DNA of 34,061 nucleotides from a virus: the IMG/VR virus record IMGVR_UViG_3300045051_000028, positions 1-34,061 of that record, one strand, 5' to 3'. A program made the position numbers and the translations under genes. The notes under the pieces are model-generated. The model saw only the letters and a list, made by a program, of their open reading frames with translations. It made no database searches and was not told the DNA's origin. Positions 6,152 to 13,837 of this stretch are shown here, one piece after another (the stretch's first letter is position 1; every line of letters starts with the position of its first letter).

Positions 6152-6865
6152 TTAAACAGTGTATGTGCATGTAAACGTCAAAGACGCACTTGCGGCAATT
6201 GCGGTAGTCCCAAACAATCTTGTGTCATTTGAAAGAACAGAGTAAGCAACAGTCTGCGCTCCGTTTGTTCCAGCACCAATTGATTGACCAGATCCGCTGT
6301 AAGGCAAACCACCGCAAAGAACGCCGCCAGTAGAGTTAAGTGCAAGCGATGTTGTGGCGTTAAGAACAGCAGTTACTGTCACAAGCCTGCCAACCCTCGT
6401 GTATGTACCCGAAGAACTGAACGTGCCAACAACAGTAAGCCCCGCGCCTTTAGTCGGCATCCAAGTCCCCTCCTCGTACCAGTTTAACAATTCACTGGTC
6501 ATGCCTGGTGCGTTGCTGTTGGCGCTGAAATTGACACCCTTGCCTTGGCTGCCTTGTGTCAAGTTGTCTGAAAACGTGACGTTTCCAGCAAGTGCGCTTG
6601 CGCCTGAAACAGACAAATTCACGCCATTTAGATCTGCACCACCTTCTACTCTTTGCCAAACGCTGCCATTGAACGTGGCCCAATCACCAACGCCCCAATT
6701 GCTGATTCCGTCCAGTGCTGTTGTCCCAGCAACAGAGACCACGTAGTAATCGCCCTTGGCTCCAGCACCAGATGCCAAAGCAGGCGAATTGGTGCTGGCA
6801 TTCCATGTGCCTTTATAGTTCAAAGCTCCAAGAGCATTAACGATTGAAGAAACTGTTTTCAGCAT
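6152..6865 (-). CDS. Tail fibre/spike middle protein, 237 aa
   Basis: This Ser/Gly/Ala/Thr-rich protein begins with a short helix and then a segment ('YKGTWNA', 'GDYYVVSVAGTT', 'GDWATFNGSVWQRVEGG', about 17-77) common in phage tail fibres. A beta-rich C-terminal half follows. It lies between the head-binding adaptor and the beta-helix spike and most likely forms an intermediate shaft or a second branch. AAGGAGACAGCA precedes the ATG. Enzymatic residues are not evident. It could instead bind sugar itself. Confidence 0.75.
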   Translation of the reverse strand: MLKTVSSIVNALGALNYKGTWNASTNSPALASGAGAKGDYYVVSVAGTTALDGISNWGVGDWATFNGSVWQRVEGGADLNGVNLSVSGASALAGNVTFSDNLTQGSQGKGVNFSANSNAPGMTSELLNWYEEGTWMPTKGAGLTVVGTFSSSGTYTRVGRLVTVTAVLNATTSLALNSTGGVLCGGLPYSGSGQSIGAGTNGAQTVAYSVLSNDTRLFGTTAIAASASLTFTCTYTV

Positions 6866-6875
6866 TGCTGTCTCC

Positions 6876-7379
6876 TTAAATCAAAAACTCGATAACCGAG
6901 TTAATGGGTGGTGCCTCTGAAAACGTGACGTTTCCAGATGCAAACGTGTAAGTGTTTTTGTTTTGGTAGACGCCATTGATATAGATAAACGATGGCTCAG
7001 ATGTAACGGCAAAAATTGTTTGAACACCATCACCAGTTTGATTAGATGGAATAAATGTAATGTCAACCACGGCACGGCTATAACGTTCAGTTGCGCTTGG
7101 TGCGCTATACACCACACTGCCATTGCGGTTCATGACTCGGATGCTGTAGTCGCTGTTGACGTACAGGCGGGCAGGCGTTCCATTGCGCGATGGGTAGCCA
7201 GCCAGAGTTCGGATTGGCTGAGGAGCTGCGATGGTCAGTGCCGCATCCCAATACACGTTGATCGGGTTGGTTTGAGGGTCAAGATTGGAAGTGCCAATCC
7301 AGACGTAACCAGCCTCAAGAGGCTGGCCATCGATGTCCGTGAAAATCGGATAGGTGGGCTGAATGCTGAGTGCGGACAT
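6876..7379 (-). CDS. P22-tailspike head-binding-domain-like adaptor
   Basis: About residues 5-95 ('PTYPIFTDIDGQPL', 'GYVWIGTSNLDPQ', then 'YSIRVMNRNGSVVY') match the order and spacing of the P22 tailspike N-terminal head-binding domain, which docks spikes to the tail hub. The rest (about 100-167) is a small beta domain with 'FIYINGVYQNKNTYTF', typical of fibre connector domains. In P22 this domain is the N-terminus of the spike itself; here it is a separate 167-residue protein. GGAGAACCAGTA precedes the ATG, and the ejection-protein gene stop overlaps at 7379. Confidence 0.8.
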   Translation of the reverse strand: MSALSIQPTYPIFTDIDGQPLEAGYVWIGTSNLDPQTNPINVYWDAALTIAAPQPIRTLAGYPSRNGTPARLYVNSDYSIRVMNRNGSVVYSAPSATERYSRAVVDITFIPSNQTGDGVQTIFAVTSEPSFIYINGVYQNKNTYTFASGNVTFSEAPPINSVIEFLI

Positions 7380-9802
7380 TACTGGTTCTCCTGGTCAAAT
7401 TGGCGTCCTGTCTGGACAGCGGATTGCAGCCACTGCACTCTCGCGTCCAGGGATTGTGGCAGCTTTGCTGCGTTTGCAAAATCGGAAAATGCCTTGCTCG
7501 CTGCAGTGCGACGGAGCACAGCCTGGCTTGGCTCGGTCTTTGTTGCCGCTTCGATGGCGAGCTTCTGGAAGTCGTCGCTGGCGAATAGCTTACCGGCAGC
7601 TTTCACTGCATCTGCGTTGCCCTTGGACATGAACTGCACGATGTCGGGTGCAACGAAGCCGCCGCCAGGGATTGCACTTGCTGCACCTGTGACGACGCGT
7701 TGGGCTGTCGTGCTTTGCATGACCTTGCCGATCAAGCCTTCGGCCTTCATGGCCTCCACCAGCGCCTGGTTGGCCTTGCCGGTGGTGAGCACCTGGGCGC
7801 GTGCGTCGGTGATCCTGCGAGAGATCTCGAACAGGTCGCGCAGCACCGGGTCTGCGTCCTTGCCGAGCACCTCGATCACCTGCTTGTAGACAGGGGGGTT
7901 GGCACGCAGGCCGCGATATGTCTTGGCGAACTCGGCAAAGCCAAACGCGCCTTCTTGAGCAGCACGGCCAGAACTTGCGACGGATGCCAGGGCCGTGGCG
8001 ATGGTCTCCTTGCGCAACTCAGGTGGCACGACCTTGATCAGCTTATTGAACTGCGCCGCGTCGCCCTTTGCTGCCGACTTGATGGCCGACTGCATGAGGG
8101 TTGCCACGCTGCCGTCGCTCTCTTTGCCAAAGGCACCGACGATGCGGTTTTCCAGGGCTTTGCGCTTGGCGGTCAGCAGGTTGGCTGCACGCAACTCTTG
8201 GCGCAGTGCATCGCCACCGATCTGGCCGACGTTGGTCAGCTGGTCTTCAGCCAAGGCACCATAAAGGCGCTTGAGGTCGCCTGCGGCCATGTTGCCGTAA
8301 GGAGACTCTTTGCCAGCCATTGCCTGGCCGATCAGGTTCTTCTCGCGCAGCAGGCGGCCGTATGTCACAGCAGGGTCAGTGGCCAGCTCGTAGAGCTTCT
8401 TTTCTTGTGCGGACAAGCCTTTTTCACCGACCTCGGCCAGCACGTCGTCGAGCGTTTGCGTCAGGCGAGGGAACTGAACGGTCGAGGTCTTTGGAATGGT
8501 GGCATCCACACGTTTGTAGATCACGTCAGCATCGTTGAACAGCTGCGTGCGTGTCGAATTCAGGCTGTCCAAGATGCGCTGAGAAGTTGCGCCAGGAGCA
8601 GGACGGCCCTCGATGAAGGCCGCGTCAAACTGCTGCACCACGTCGTCTGCCTTGCCGATTGCGGTGCGCACGGTATTCACCCAGGCAGCCTCAGCCTCAC
8701 CACCGGCCACAGATCGGGTCAGGCCAACGGCCGCACGCACCTGTGGGTTGTCGCTGAACACGTCGAACGGCAAGTCCATGCCAAGGCGCTCGGCTGCGGA
8801 ACGGGCCTCAGGGTTTACCTGAGCAACGTCGGCCAGCTTGGCTTTGGCTGCGGCAGAGCCTGGGCCGCTGCCGGAGGCTTTGCGCACCAGGTCGCCAACT
8901 TCCTCGAAGGCCTCGGTGGCCACCTGAGCAACAGGAGCAGCTTCGGGTGCCATAGCCGTGCCCATTGGTGCACCAGCAGGGGCCGCAGGAGCCGTCGGCG
9001 CAGCTGGCGCAGGCATTGGCTCAAGCGTTGGCTCAATTCGCGCAGCAGGGGCCGGAGCAGGGGCCGCAGCTGGTGCTGCAGGCGCTGGAGTCACCGGACG
9101 GCCTGTGGCACGCTGAACGGTACGCCTCACGGCAGGTGCGGCTGCTTGCACGGCACGCTGCACGACTTGGCCAGCACCACCAGCAGCGCCAGCGGTGACA
9201 ACCTCGCCAGTGTCAAAGCGGCCACCAGTGCCTGCTTGGGTTGCCTCAATCACCGCCTGGGTGCCAGCGCCAGCGGCAACTGCACCTGGAAGCGTTGTGG
9301 CGCGACCGGCAGGGGTGAAGGCCAGCAAGCCACCAAGAGCACGCGGAATGTCACCAACTGAGAAGCCGGGTGGGATGGCGTACTCTTTCTGGTCAACAGA
9401 CGATTTCAGGATGAAGTTTCCCTTGGCGTCTTGGCGTGCCTCGATGCCTGGGAAGTTGGCCTTCAAAATCTGCACGGTTTCCTGTGGGTTTGAAACCAAG
9501 GTGCCCAAGGCGGATTTCAAAGAAGCCACGCTCATCTGGTTCAGCTCTGGCATGCCAGTCCACTCAGGCAGCGCCTGGGTTTCAGGCGTTGCACGTCGTG
9601 CGCCGGTGACCATCTCGCCAACGGACTCAAAGAACCCCATCTTCTGAGGTTCAGCTTGGCCGCCGAACTGCGTGGCCATGGCCGCATAGTCGACGGCTGG
9701 AGCTGCGGCAGGTGCGGGTGCAGGCGCTGCCGGAGCAGGCGCAGCGGGACTGGTGGCCGTGCCACCGAACTGTCGTGCGAGTGCTGCGTAATCGGTTGCC
9801 AT
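7379..9802 (-). CDS. DNA-ejection (internal virion) protein, P22 gp16-like position
   Basis: This 807-residue protein is third in the ejection-protein block, as gp16 is in P22. The N-terminus holds two copies of a short motif (DYAALARQFGG at 4-14, DYAAMATQFGG at 38-48) separated by a Pro/Ala linker. A Gly/Ala-rich amphipathic segment (about 155-205), a long Pro/Ala linker (about 235-290) and a large helical C-terminal region follow. Such proteins are carried in the capsid and form a conduit across the envelope during infection. I see no lysozyme motif. AGGGATTCGCTG precedes the ATG, and the gene overlaps both neighbours by a base. Confidence 0.8.
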   Translation of the reverse strand: MATDYAALARQFGGTATSPAAPAPAAPAPAPAAAPAVDYAAMATQFGGQAEPQKMGFFESVGEMVTGARRATPETQALPEWTGMPELNQMSVASLKSALGTLVSNPQETVQILKANFPGIEARQDAKGNFILKSSVDQKEYAIPPGFSVGDIPRALGGLLAFTPAGRATTLPGAVAAGAGTQAVIEATQAGTGGRFDTGEVVTAGAAGGAGQVVQRAVQAAAPAVRRTVQRATGRPVTPAPAAPAAAPAPAPAARIEPTLEPMPAPAAPTAPAAPAGAPMGTAMAPEAAPVAQVATEAFEEVGDLVRKASGSGPGSAAAKAKLADVAQVNPEARSAAERLGMDLPFDVFSDNPQVRAAVGLTRSVAGGEAEAAWVNTVRTAIGKADDVVQQFDAAFIEGRPAPGATSQRILDSLNSTRTQLFNDADVIYKRVDATIPKTSTVQFPRLTQTLDDVLAEVGEKGLSAQEKKLYELATDPAVTYGRLLREKNLIGQAMAGKESPYGNMAAGDLKRLYGALAEDQLTNVGQIGGDALRQELRAANLLTAKRKALENRIVGAFGKESDGSVATLMQSAIKSAAKGDAAQFNKLIKVVPPELRKETIATALASVASSGRAAQEGAFGFAEFAKTYRGLRANPPVYKQVIEVLGKDADPVLRDLFEISRRITDARAQVLTTGKANQALVEAMKAEGLIGKVMQSTTAQRVVTGAASAIPGGGFVAPDIVQFMSKGNADAVKAAGKLFASDDFQKLAIEAATKTEPSQAVLRRTAASKAFSDFANAAKLPQSLDARVQWLQSAVQTGRQFDQENQ

Positions 9803-11169
9803 CAGCGAATCCCTGCTGCTTTCTTGAAGGCGTCAGCCGCCTGCTGGTTCGGGAATGTGATCACCTGACCATTGGGAGCCGTGACGCTCACTTGGACGGG
9901 TGCTGGCGTAGGTGTACCGGGTGCGGCAGGAGCAGGCGCGCCAGGCGCAGTCGGTGCGGTTTCGGTTGGCGAGTAGAAGATGTTTTCCGTCTTCAAGCCA
10001 TAACCCTTTGCGATGCGCTCCAAACCGGTGCGGACTGTTTTCTCACCTTCAAGTGCGCTGTTGTACAGGCCTTTAGCCTGACCTTTGAACGCTTCACGCT
10101 GTGATTTGTTCAGACGTTCACCACTGGCCACCTTGTTGTAGACGTTCATGATTCGCTCTGGAACACCAGCTGCGTTTTGCGCTGTGGCAAATTCGCCCTC
10201 GCGCACCACAGAGCCTGGGTCGAGCATCTTCATGTAGCCAAAGATCAGCGACAAGTCACCAACTGCGGTGTCTTCAGAAGAAAGCACGCGGCCATAAGCC
10301 GACTTCACCTCTTGGTAAGGCTTAGTCTGGTTGTTGTACTCGTTGCGGAACTTTGTCTCTGTTTCTGGTCGCTTGTCGGCAGGAATGATGCCTGCGCTGA
10401 TCTGATCTGCCTCTGCCTGGGCACGTTTTGCATCTGCGCCAGACTTTGCGGCCGCAGCATCAGAAGCACGACGCGCCGCTTTGGCTTGATCAATTTGGGA
10501 TTGCGTGAGGTTAATTTCCAGGCCAAACTTTTCTGGCGCGAACTTTGCCTCGGCTTCTTTGATGATGGCCTCGGATGTGGCTTTGCGCAGCGTGAACGGC
10601 TGGAGTTGCTCCTTGCGACGGTCTTCTTCCAGCTTGACAGCGCTCTCGATGACTTTGTCACCACCTGGCATCTGCGAGATGGTGAAGCCGAAGTAATCCT
10701 CGGCTGCCTTTGGGTTTTCCTTGGCCACGTCACGCCATGTCTCCAAGAACTTCGCGCCTTCCTCGTCGCCGCCATTGCGTCGTGCTGTGATCTGCTGGTC
10801 GAGCAGGTTCACAGCGATGTCAGGCTTGCCTGACTTGAAGGCCGAGAACACTTGACCAGATCGCTGCAGTGCGTTTTGTTGCTGGTCGGCATTGATCAGG
10901 CCGAAGCTCTCGCGCACGGCCTTGGCCTGTGTCTCTGGAAGCATCATGGCCAGATCGGCATAGTCCTTGGCCGTTGCGCCGGGCTGGCGCAGACGCTCAA
11001 AGGCTTGCATAACGGTCTTTTGCTGCTCGGCCTGGCGCTGTGCCTGCTCCTGAGCCATGCGGGTTTCAGTGATGGCCGTGCCAGTCTTGAAAGCCTGCAG
11101 GAATGTCTGCGACGGGTCTGGCACGTCAATGCCGTAGTTGATTGGGGCCATTGGTAGTTGAAGTGCCAT
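9802..11169 (-). CDS. DNA-ejection protein, P22 gp20-like position
   Basis: The 455-residue protein is highly charged and helical, with a Gln/Glu/Ala-rich N-terminal coiled coil (about 35-75). The region 'YGRVLSSEDTAVGDLSLIFGYMKMLDPGSVVREGEF' (about 288-325) is one I recall from podovirus DNA-transfer proteins, and a Pro/Ala linker precedes a small C-terminal domain. It probably assembles with the gp7-like and gp16-like neighbours into the periplasmic channel after leaving the capsid. GGAGGTAAATTCTG before the ATG is one of the strongest ribosome sites in this arm, fitting a multi-copy virion protein. Confidence 0.8.
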   Translation of the reverse strand: MALQLPMAPINYGIDVPDPSQTFLQAFKTGTAITETRMAQEQAQRQAEQQKTVMQAFERLRQPGATAKDYADLAMMLPETQAKAVRESFGLINADQQQNALQRSGQVFSAFKSGKPDIAVNLLDQQITARRNGGDEEGAKFLETWRDVAKENPKAAEDYFGFTISQMPGGDKVIESAVKLEEDRRKEQLQPFTLRKATSEAIIKEAEAKFAPEKFGLEINLTQSQIDQAKAARRASDAAAAKSGADAKRAQAEADQISAGIIPADKRPETETKFRNEYNNQTKPYQEVKSAYGRVLSSEDTAVGDLSLIFGYMKMLDPGSVVREGEFATAQNAAGVPERIMNVYNKVASGERLNKSQREAFKGQAKGLYNSALEGEKTVRTGLERIAKGYGLKTENIFYSPTETAPTAPGAPAPAAPGTPTPAPVQVSVTAPNGQVITFPNQQAADAFKKAAGIR

Positions 11170-11816
11170 CAGAATTTACCTCCAAGGCCAGAGAAGATGC
11201 CCAGGCCGCCGGAGATGGCAGACGGGATCGATGCAAAGGCCTTACCTGCAGCCATCTGGCCGCCAGCCGTTGCCGCGCCCTGTGCTGCAAGAAGTGACGC
11301 AATGTTGCTGCCTGTTTCTTGTGCCGCAGCGCCTGTGCCTGCAGCAGATGCTTGGCCGAACTTGGCCAAACCGCCAAGCTGGCCATATTGCTGCTCAATC
11401 AGCTGGCTGAGAATTTGCGGCCGGAACTGAGCGAGCGCGGCCTGGACGTTGCCACCACGCAAGCCGCCAGTGGCAGATGCGCGTTGCAGCAGGGCGTTTT
11501 CGCCTTGTTCTGTCAAAGCCTGAAAGGCCGGGCCTTGCTCGATGGCAGAAATGGCAGCACGCTGTGCCTCTGGGCCTTGCACACCGACCAGGGCTTGCTG
11601 CTGCTTGAACGCCTCAGTGCCTCCGGTGACATACGGCTCCAGCAGCTTTTGCACAACGTCGAACTGGCGACGCTGCTCCTCGATGCCAGCTTGCGATGCG
11701 CCAGCCTGTGTTGAGGCCGCGTCTTTCGCAGCCTCGCCTTGCATGTAGCCAGAAACCAGCGTCGCGCCGCCAACGGCAACGCCAGCCAGTGCGGCTCCAG
11801 ATAGTCCAAAAGTCAT
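11169..11816 (-). CDS. DNA-ejection protein, P22 gp7-like
   Basis: This 215-residue protein has a hydrophobic Gly/Ala-rich N-terminus (about 5-22), a Gln-rich helical middle ('QRRQFDVVQKLLEPYV' near 48-65) and a Gly/Ala/Ser-rich C-terminus (about 150-215). That is the usual pattern of the smallest podoviral DNA-transfer protein, probably the part that inserts into the outer membrane. It stands first in the three-gene ejection block, as gp7 does in P22. GGAGGGCGCAAA precedes the ATG. Confidence 0.75.
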   Translation of the reverse strand: MTFGLSGAALAGVAVGGATLVSGYMQGEAAKDAASTQAGASQAGIEEQRRQFDVVQKLLEPYVTGGTEAFKQQQALVGVQGPEAQRAAISAIEQGPAFQALTEQGENALLQRASATGGLRGGNVQAALAQFRPQILSQLIEQQYGQLGGLAKFGQASAAGTGAAAQETGSNIASLLAAQGAATAGGQMAAGKAFASIPSAISGGLGIFSGLGGKF

Positions 11817-12271
11817 TTTGCGCCCTCCAGGTGCGGGTGTTGGACGGCCTCCAAAGCCAAAGCCGGTGCCGGGACGGTGTACATGTCCCAGATGGTCTTT
11901 GGATCAGTCTCGTTTGTTGGGTTCGCGTGAAAAGTGGTCACCTCGACGTCAGTCAGCGCAACGCCAGCACGCTTGGTGTGTGGTTTGGTGACGCTCATGA
12001 AGCCGGGGCCAACCTTTGCCGAACCGTCGTCAGTGGTGACGATCAGGTGGCCTTTGCGAACAACGAAGAAGGACTCGTCCTTGTGCACTGCGCCGGTGAG
12101 GACTGTGCCAGCCGGGATGTGCATGGTGCGAGCGTAGAGGCCATTGCAGAAGTCGTGATCGACTGGCATCTCAACCTGGGGCAACTTGAGCAGTTCGGCC
12201 TCCAGGCGATAGATCGGCAGGTGCTCTGCTGGCACTTGCTTCTCAATTTCCTGAACCGCAGCATTGCTCAT
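11813..12271 (-). CDS. Cupin-fold phage protein
   Basis: The core (about 46-120) reads as a single cupin barrel: 'ARTMHIPAGTVLTGAVHK', 'GHLIVTTDDG', then 'TKPHTKRAG' and 'VTTFHANPTNETD'. Small cupin proteins of this kind occur in virion gene clusters of many podoviruses; their role is not established. Candidate metal ligands (His in AVHK, His in KPHTKR) are present, but enzyme activity is uncertain. The ATG at 12271 has AGGAGTGCCCC upstream; a longer frame from 12343 lacks such a site. It couples to the gp7-like gene by an ATGA overlap. Confidence 0.7.
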   Translation of the reverse strand: MSNAAVQEIEKQVPAEHLPIYRLEAELLKLPQVEMPVDHDFCNGLYARTMHIPAGTVLTGAVHKDESFFVVRKGHLIVTTDDGSAKVGPGFMSVTKPHTKRAGVALTDVEVTTFHANPTNETDPKTIWDMYTVPAPALALEAVQHPHLEGAK

Positions 12272-12349
12272 GGGGCACTCCTGTGAAGGGTGAGCCACTG
12301 GCAGCTCGGACAGCTCAGTGCCGGTATTGTCCCACATTTGCATGGCCTG

Positions 12350-12748
12350 TCAATCCATCTCAAAGTCGCGCTCTTCCCAGGCTTGGCAAGAACGCAGGTC
12401 GTGACAGATGAAATCGAACTTGCGGCAGTAACCACGGAAACCAGCGTCGGTGTCCCAGTCGTTGCGCGGGATGCGCTCCATAATCGCCTGTTTGTAGGTG
12501 CTGTTGTCGTAATACTCGCAGTTCGAGCAGCGACGACGACGGGCCTCTTTCTCGTCCACCTGCATGGCCTTGCCAAGTGCAACCCAGTAGACCTTGTTGG
12601 CCGTTGGCTCGTTGCTTGGGTTCTCAGGGCCAAGCATCCAGTCGTCGATGACTGTCTGGGTGTTCTTTTTGTTCTCGGCCGTGGTGATGAACGGCATTGA
12701 ATCTGGCAAACCAGTGAATCCGGCCATCATGATCTTTGGCATTTCCAT
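12350..12748 (-). CDS. Cys-rich metal-binding hypothetical protein, 132 aa
   Basis: The C-terminal half carries five Cys and a His in a distinctive layout: CSNC near 74-77, then GYCRKFDFICHDLRSCQAW near 106-124. This looks like a small zinc or iron-sulfur site; similar Cys clusters appear in proteins from other podovirus structural regions, but the metal is unknown. The N-terminal half is unremarkable. AAGGAGAACACC precedes the ATG. Its place among virion genes suggests a minor structural or assembly role. Confidence 0.6.
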   Translation of the reverse strand: MEMPKIMMAGFTGLPDSMPFITTAENKKNTQTVIDDWMLGPENPSNEPTANKVYWVALGKAMQVDEKEARRRRCSNCEYYDNSTYKQAIMERIPRNDWDTDAGFRGYCRKFDFICHDLRSCQAWEERDFEMD

Positions 12749-12758
12749 GGTGTTCTCC

Positions 12759-13094
12759 TTAGGTGATCTCGCGGCCAGAGGCGCGAATGGTCAGCGATGT
12801 GGCTGCGCTTGCGATGGTGGAAATGAAGCCACCAGGCTCCAAAGCCTGTCCAACCAACTCTGGGAAAGTGTAGGTCTCGTCAGGCGCAATGCTGCGAGTG
12901 TCAACGATCAAATTTGAAGCGCCTGCAGAACCACTGACGGTCACCAAGTTGACGCTGATAGTCACGTTGCCAGATGTTGTGTTCGTGGCGGTGAACTTGT
13001 CGATGATGGTTTTGCAGTTCACAGCGGTGTACTGCGTGGTCTGCGCGTTTTCGGCCTGCTTGGCAGGGATTAGCACCTTGATTGAAACGGTCAT
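12759..13094 (-). CDS. Probable virion beta-sandwich protein, paralogue A, 111 aa
   Basis: This all-beta protein is related to the next gene upstream (13105-13440): both are exactly 111 residues, share an N-T-T turn near 38-40, a 'GSAG' turn near 55-58, and end in S/G-LTI-ASG-E-T. The pair probably arose by tandem duplication. The beta-rich profile and place beside tail genes suggest a decoration or tail-appendage protein. AAGGAGATCGAC before the ATG predicts good expression. No specific family is recognised. Confidence 0.65.
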   Translation of the reverse strand: MTVSIKVLIPAKQAENAQTTQYTAVNCKTIIDKFTATNTTSGNVTISVNLVTVSGSAGASNLIVDTRSIAPDETYTFPELVGQALEPGGFISTIASAATSLTIRASGREIT

Positions 13095-13104
13095 GTCGAT
13101 CTCC

Positions 13105-13440
13105 TTATGTGGCTTCGCCGCCGCTGGCGATGATGGTCAGGCCAGCAGATGCCGCCTGAATTTGAATGGTGTCGCCTGCGTTCAGCACCTCGATGCCGTT
13201 GTACTGCAGCGTGTTGTTTGCAGGAACCGAAACATCGTACAAGAACGCATTGCCAGTGCCTGCCGATCCTGCGGATGGCACCAAGAAAACGCGCACATTG
13301 ATGGCCGCTCCTGTGGTGTTGGCAATGCTAAATTCCTTGAGTAGCGTGCGCGTGCTTGCCGGTACGGTGTAGAGCGTGGTGACGCCAGTCGTGATGGCCG
13401 CTTGGCCTAGTTTGGTCGGGGTGATTACATCGAAAGCCAT
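13105..13440 (-). CDS. Probable virion beta-sandwich protein, paralogue B, 111 aa
   Basis: The protein is beta-rich ('TTLYTVPASTRTLLKEFSIA', 'INVRVFLVPSAGSAG', 'GLTIIASGGEAT') and is the paralogue of the 111-residue product of 12759-13094. The start 'TTLYTVPA' is a phrase I have seen in phage decoration and fibre-type proteins. The 5' end overlaps the 136-aa gene by 16 bases, and AGGTGCTCAC precedes the ATG. Function by position: virion surface or tail knob component. Confidence 0.65.
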   Translation of the reverse strand: MAFDVITPTKLGQAAITTGVTTLYTVPASTRTLLKEFSIANTTGAAINVRVFLVPSAGSAGTGNAFLYDVSVPANNTLQYNGIEVLNAGDTIQIQAASAGLTIIASGGEAT

Positions 13441-13835
13441 GTGAGCACCTGGTTAGATCGCACGGATGCGGGTAGATTGGCGAATGGCAGGATGCCGTTT
13501 ACATCATGCTCCAGCTCGATATTGTTGCGCACAGGAGCCAATGCCAAAAGCTCAAGCGCTTGGGCCAAACGCGGAATGGCATCCAATGCAAACTGCAGTT
13601 TTGCTTCAAACACGGCGTCTGTGACAGCGGTTGACTGCGTAAGAACTGCAATCTGAGCTAGAGCCTCAGTGGCAGCAGCCTGGGCTGTATCGGCGGCAAA
13701 TTCGAAGTCTGTGCCGACAATCGGCTCCAAGGTATCCACTGTCTGGAATAGCTTTTCAAACTGCTTGATCTGCTCCTGATTTTTCAGGAACGTCGCAAGC
13801 TGGTCGCGGGTAAGGTTGAGCTTTTGCGTTGCCAT
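13425..13835 (-). CDS. Tail-associated coiled-coil protein, 136 aa
   Basis: The N-terminus ('LTRDQLATFLKNQEQIKQFEKLF', about 8-31, quoted in part as its helix) is one I recall from podovirus tail proteins that carry a coiled-coil stalk before a fibre domain. Residues about 45-105 are Ala/Gln-rich and predicted helical, and the C-terminal 30 residues are a short cap. It follows the gp10-like gene directly, the slot of the tail needle (gp26) in P22. It could be a short needle or plug, but it is much shorter than gp26, so this is inference. Confidence 0.6.
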   Translation of the reverse strand: MATQKLNLTRDQLATFLKNQEQIKQFEKLFQTVDTLEPIVGTDFEFAADTAQAAATEALAQIAVLTQSTAVTDAVFEAKLQFALDAIPRLAQALELLALAPVRNNIELEHDVNGILPFANLPASVRSNQVLTWLSM

Positions 13836-13837
13836 TG

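Noticed and set aside
7700-9361. Long plus-strand frame (553 codons) opposite the ejection protein gene
   Set aside because: It is a shadow of a GC-rich minus-strand gene: Cys/His/Arg/Gly-rich composition without domains, no ribosome site, and it covers no gap in the operon.
13425-13835. Firm assignment as tail needle gp26
   Set aside because: The position fits, but the protein is far shorter than gp26 and lacks a long trimeric coiled coil, so it was left as a tail-associated protein.
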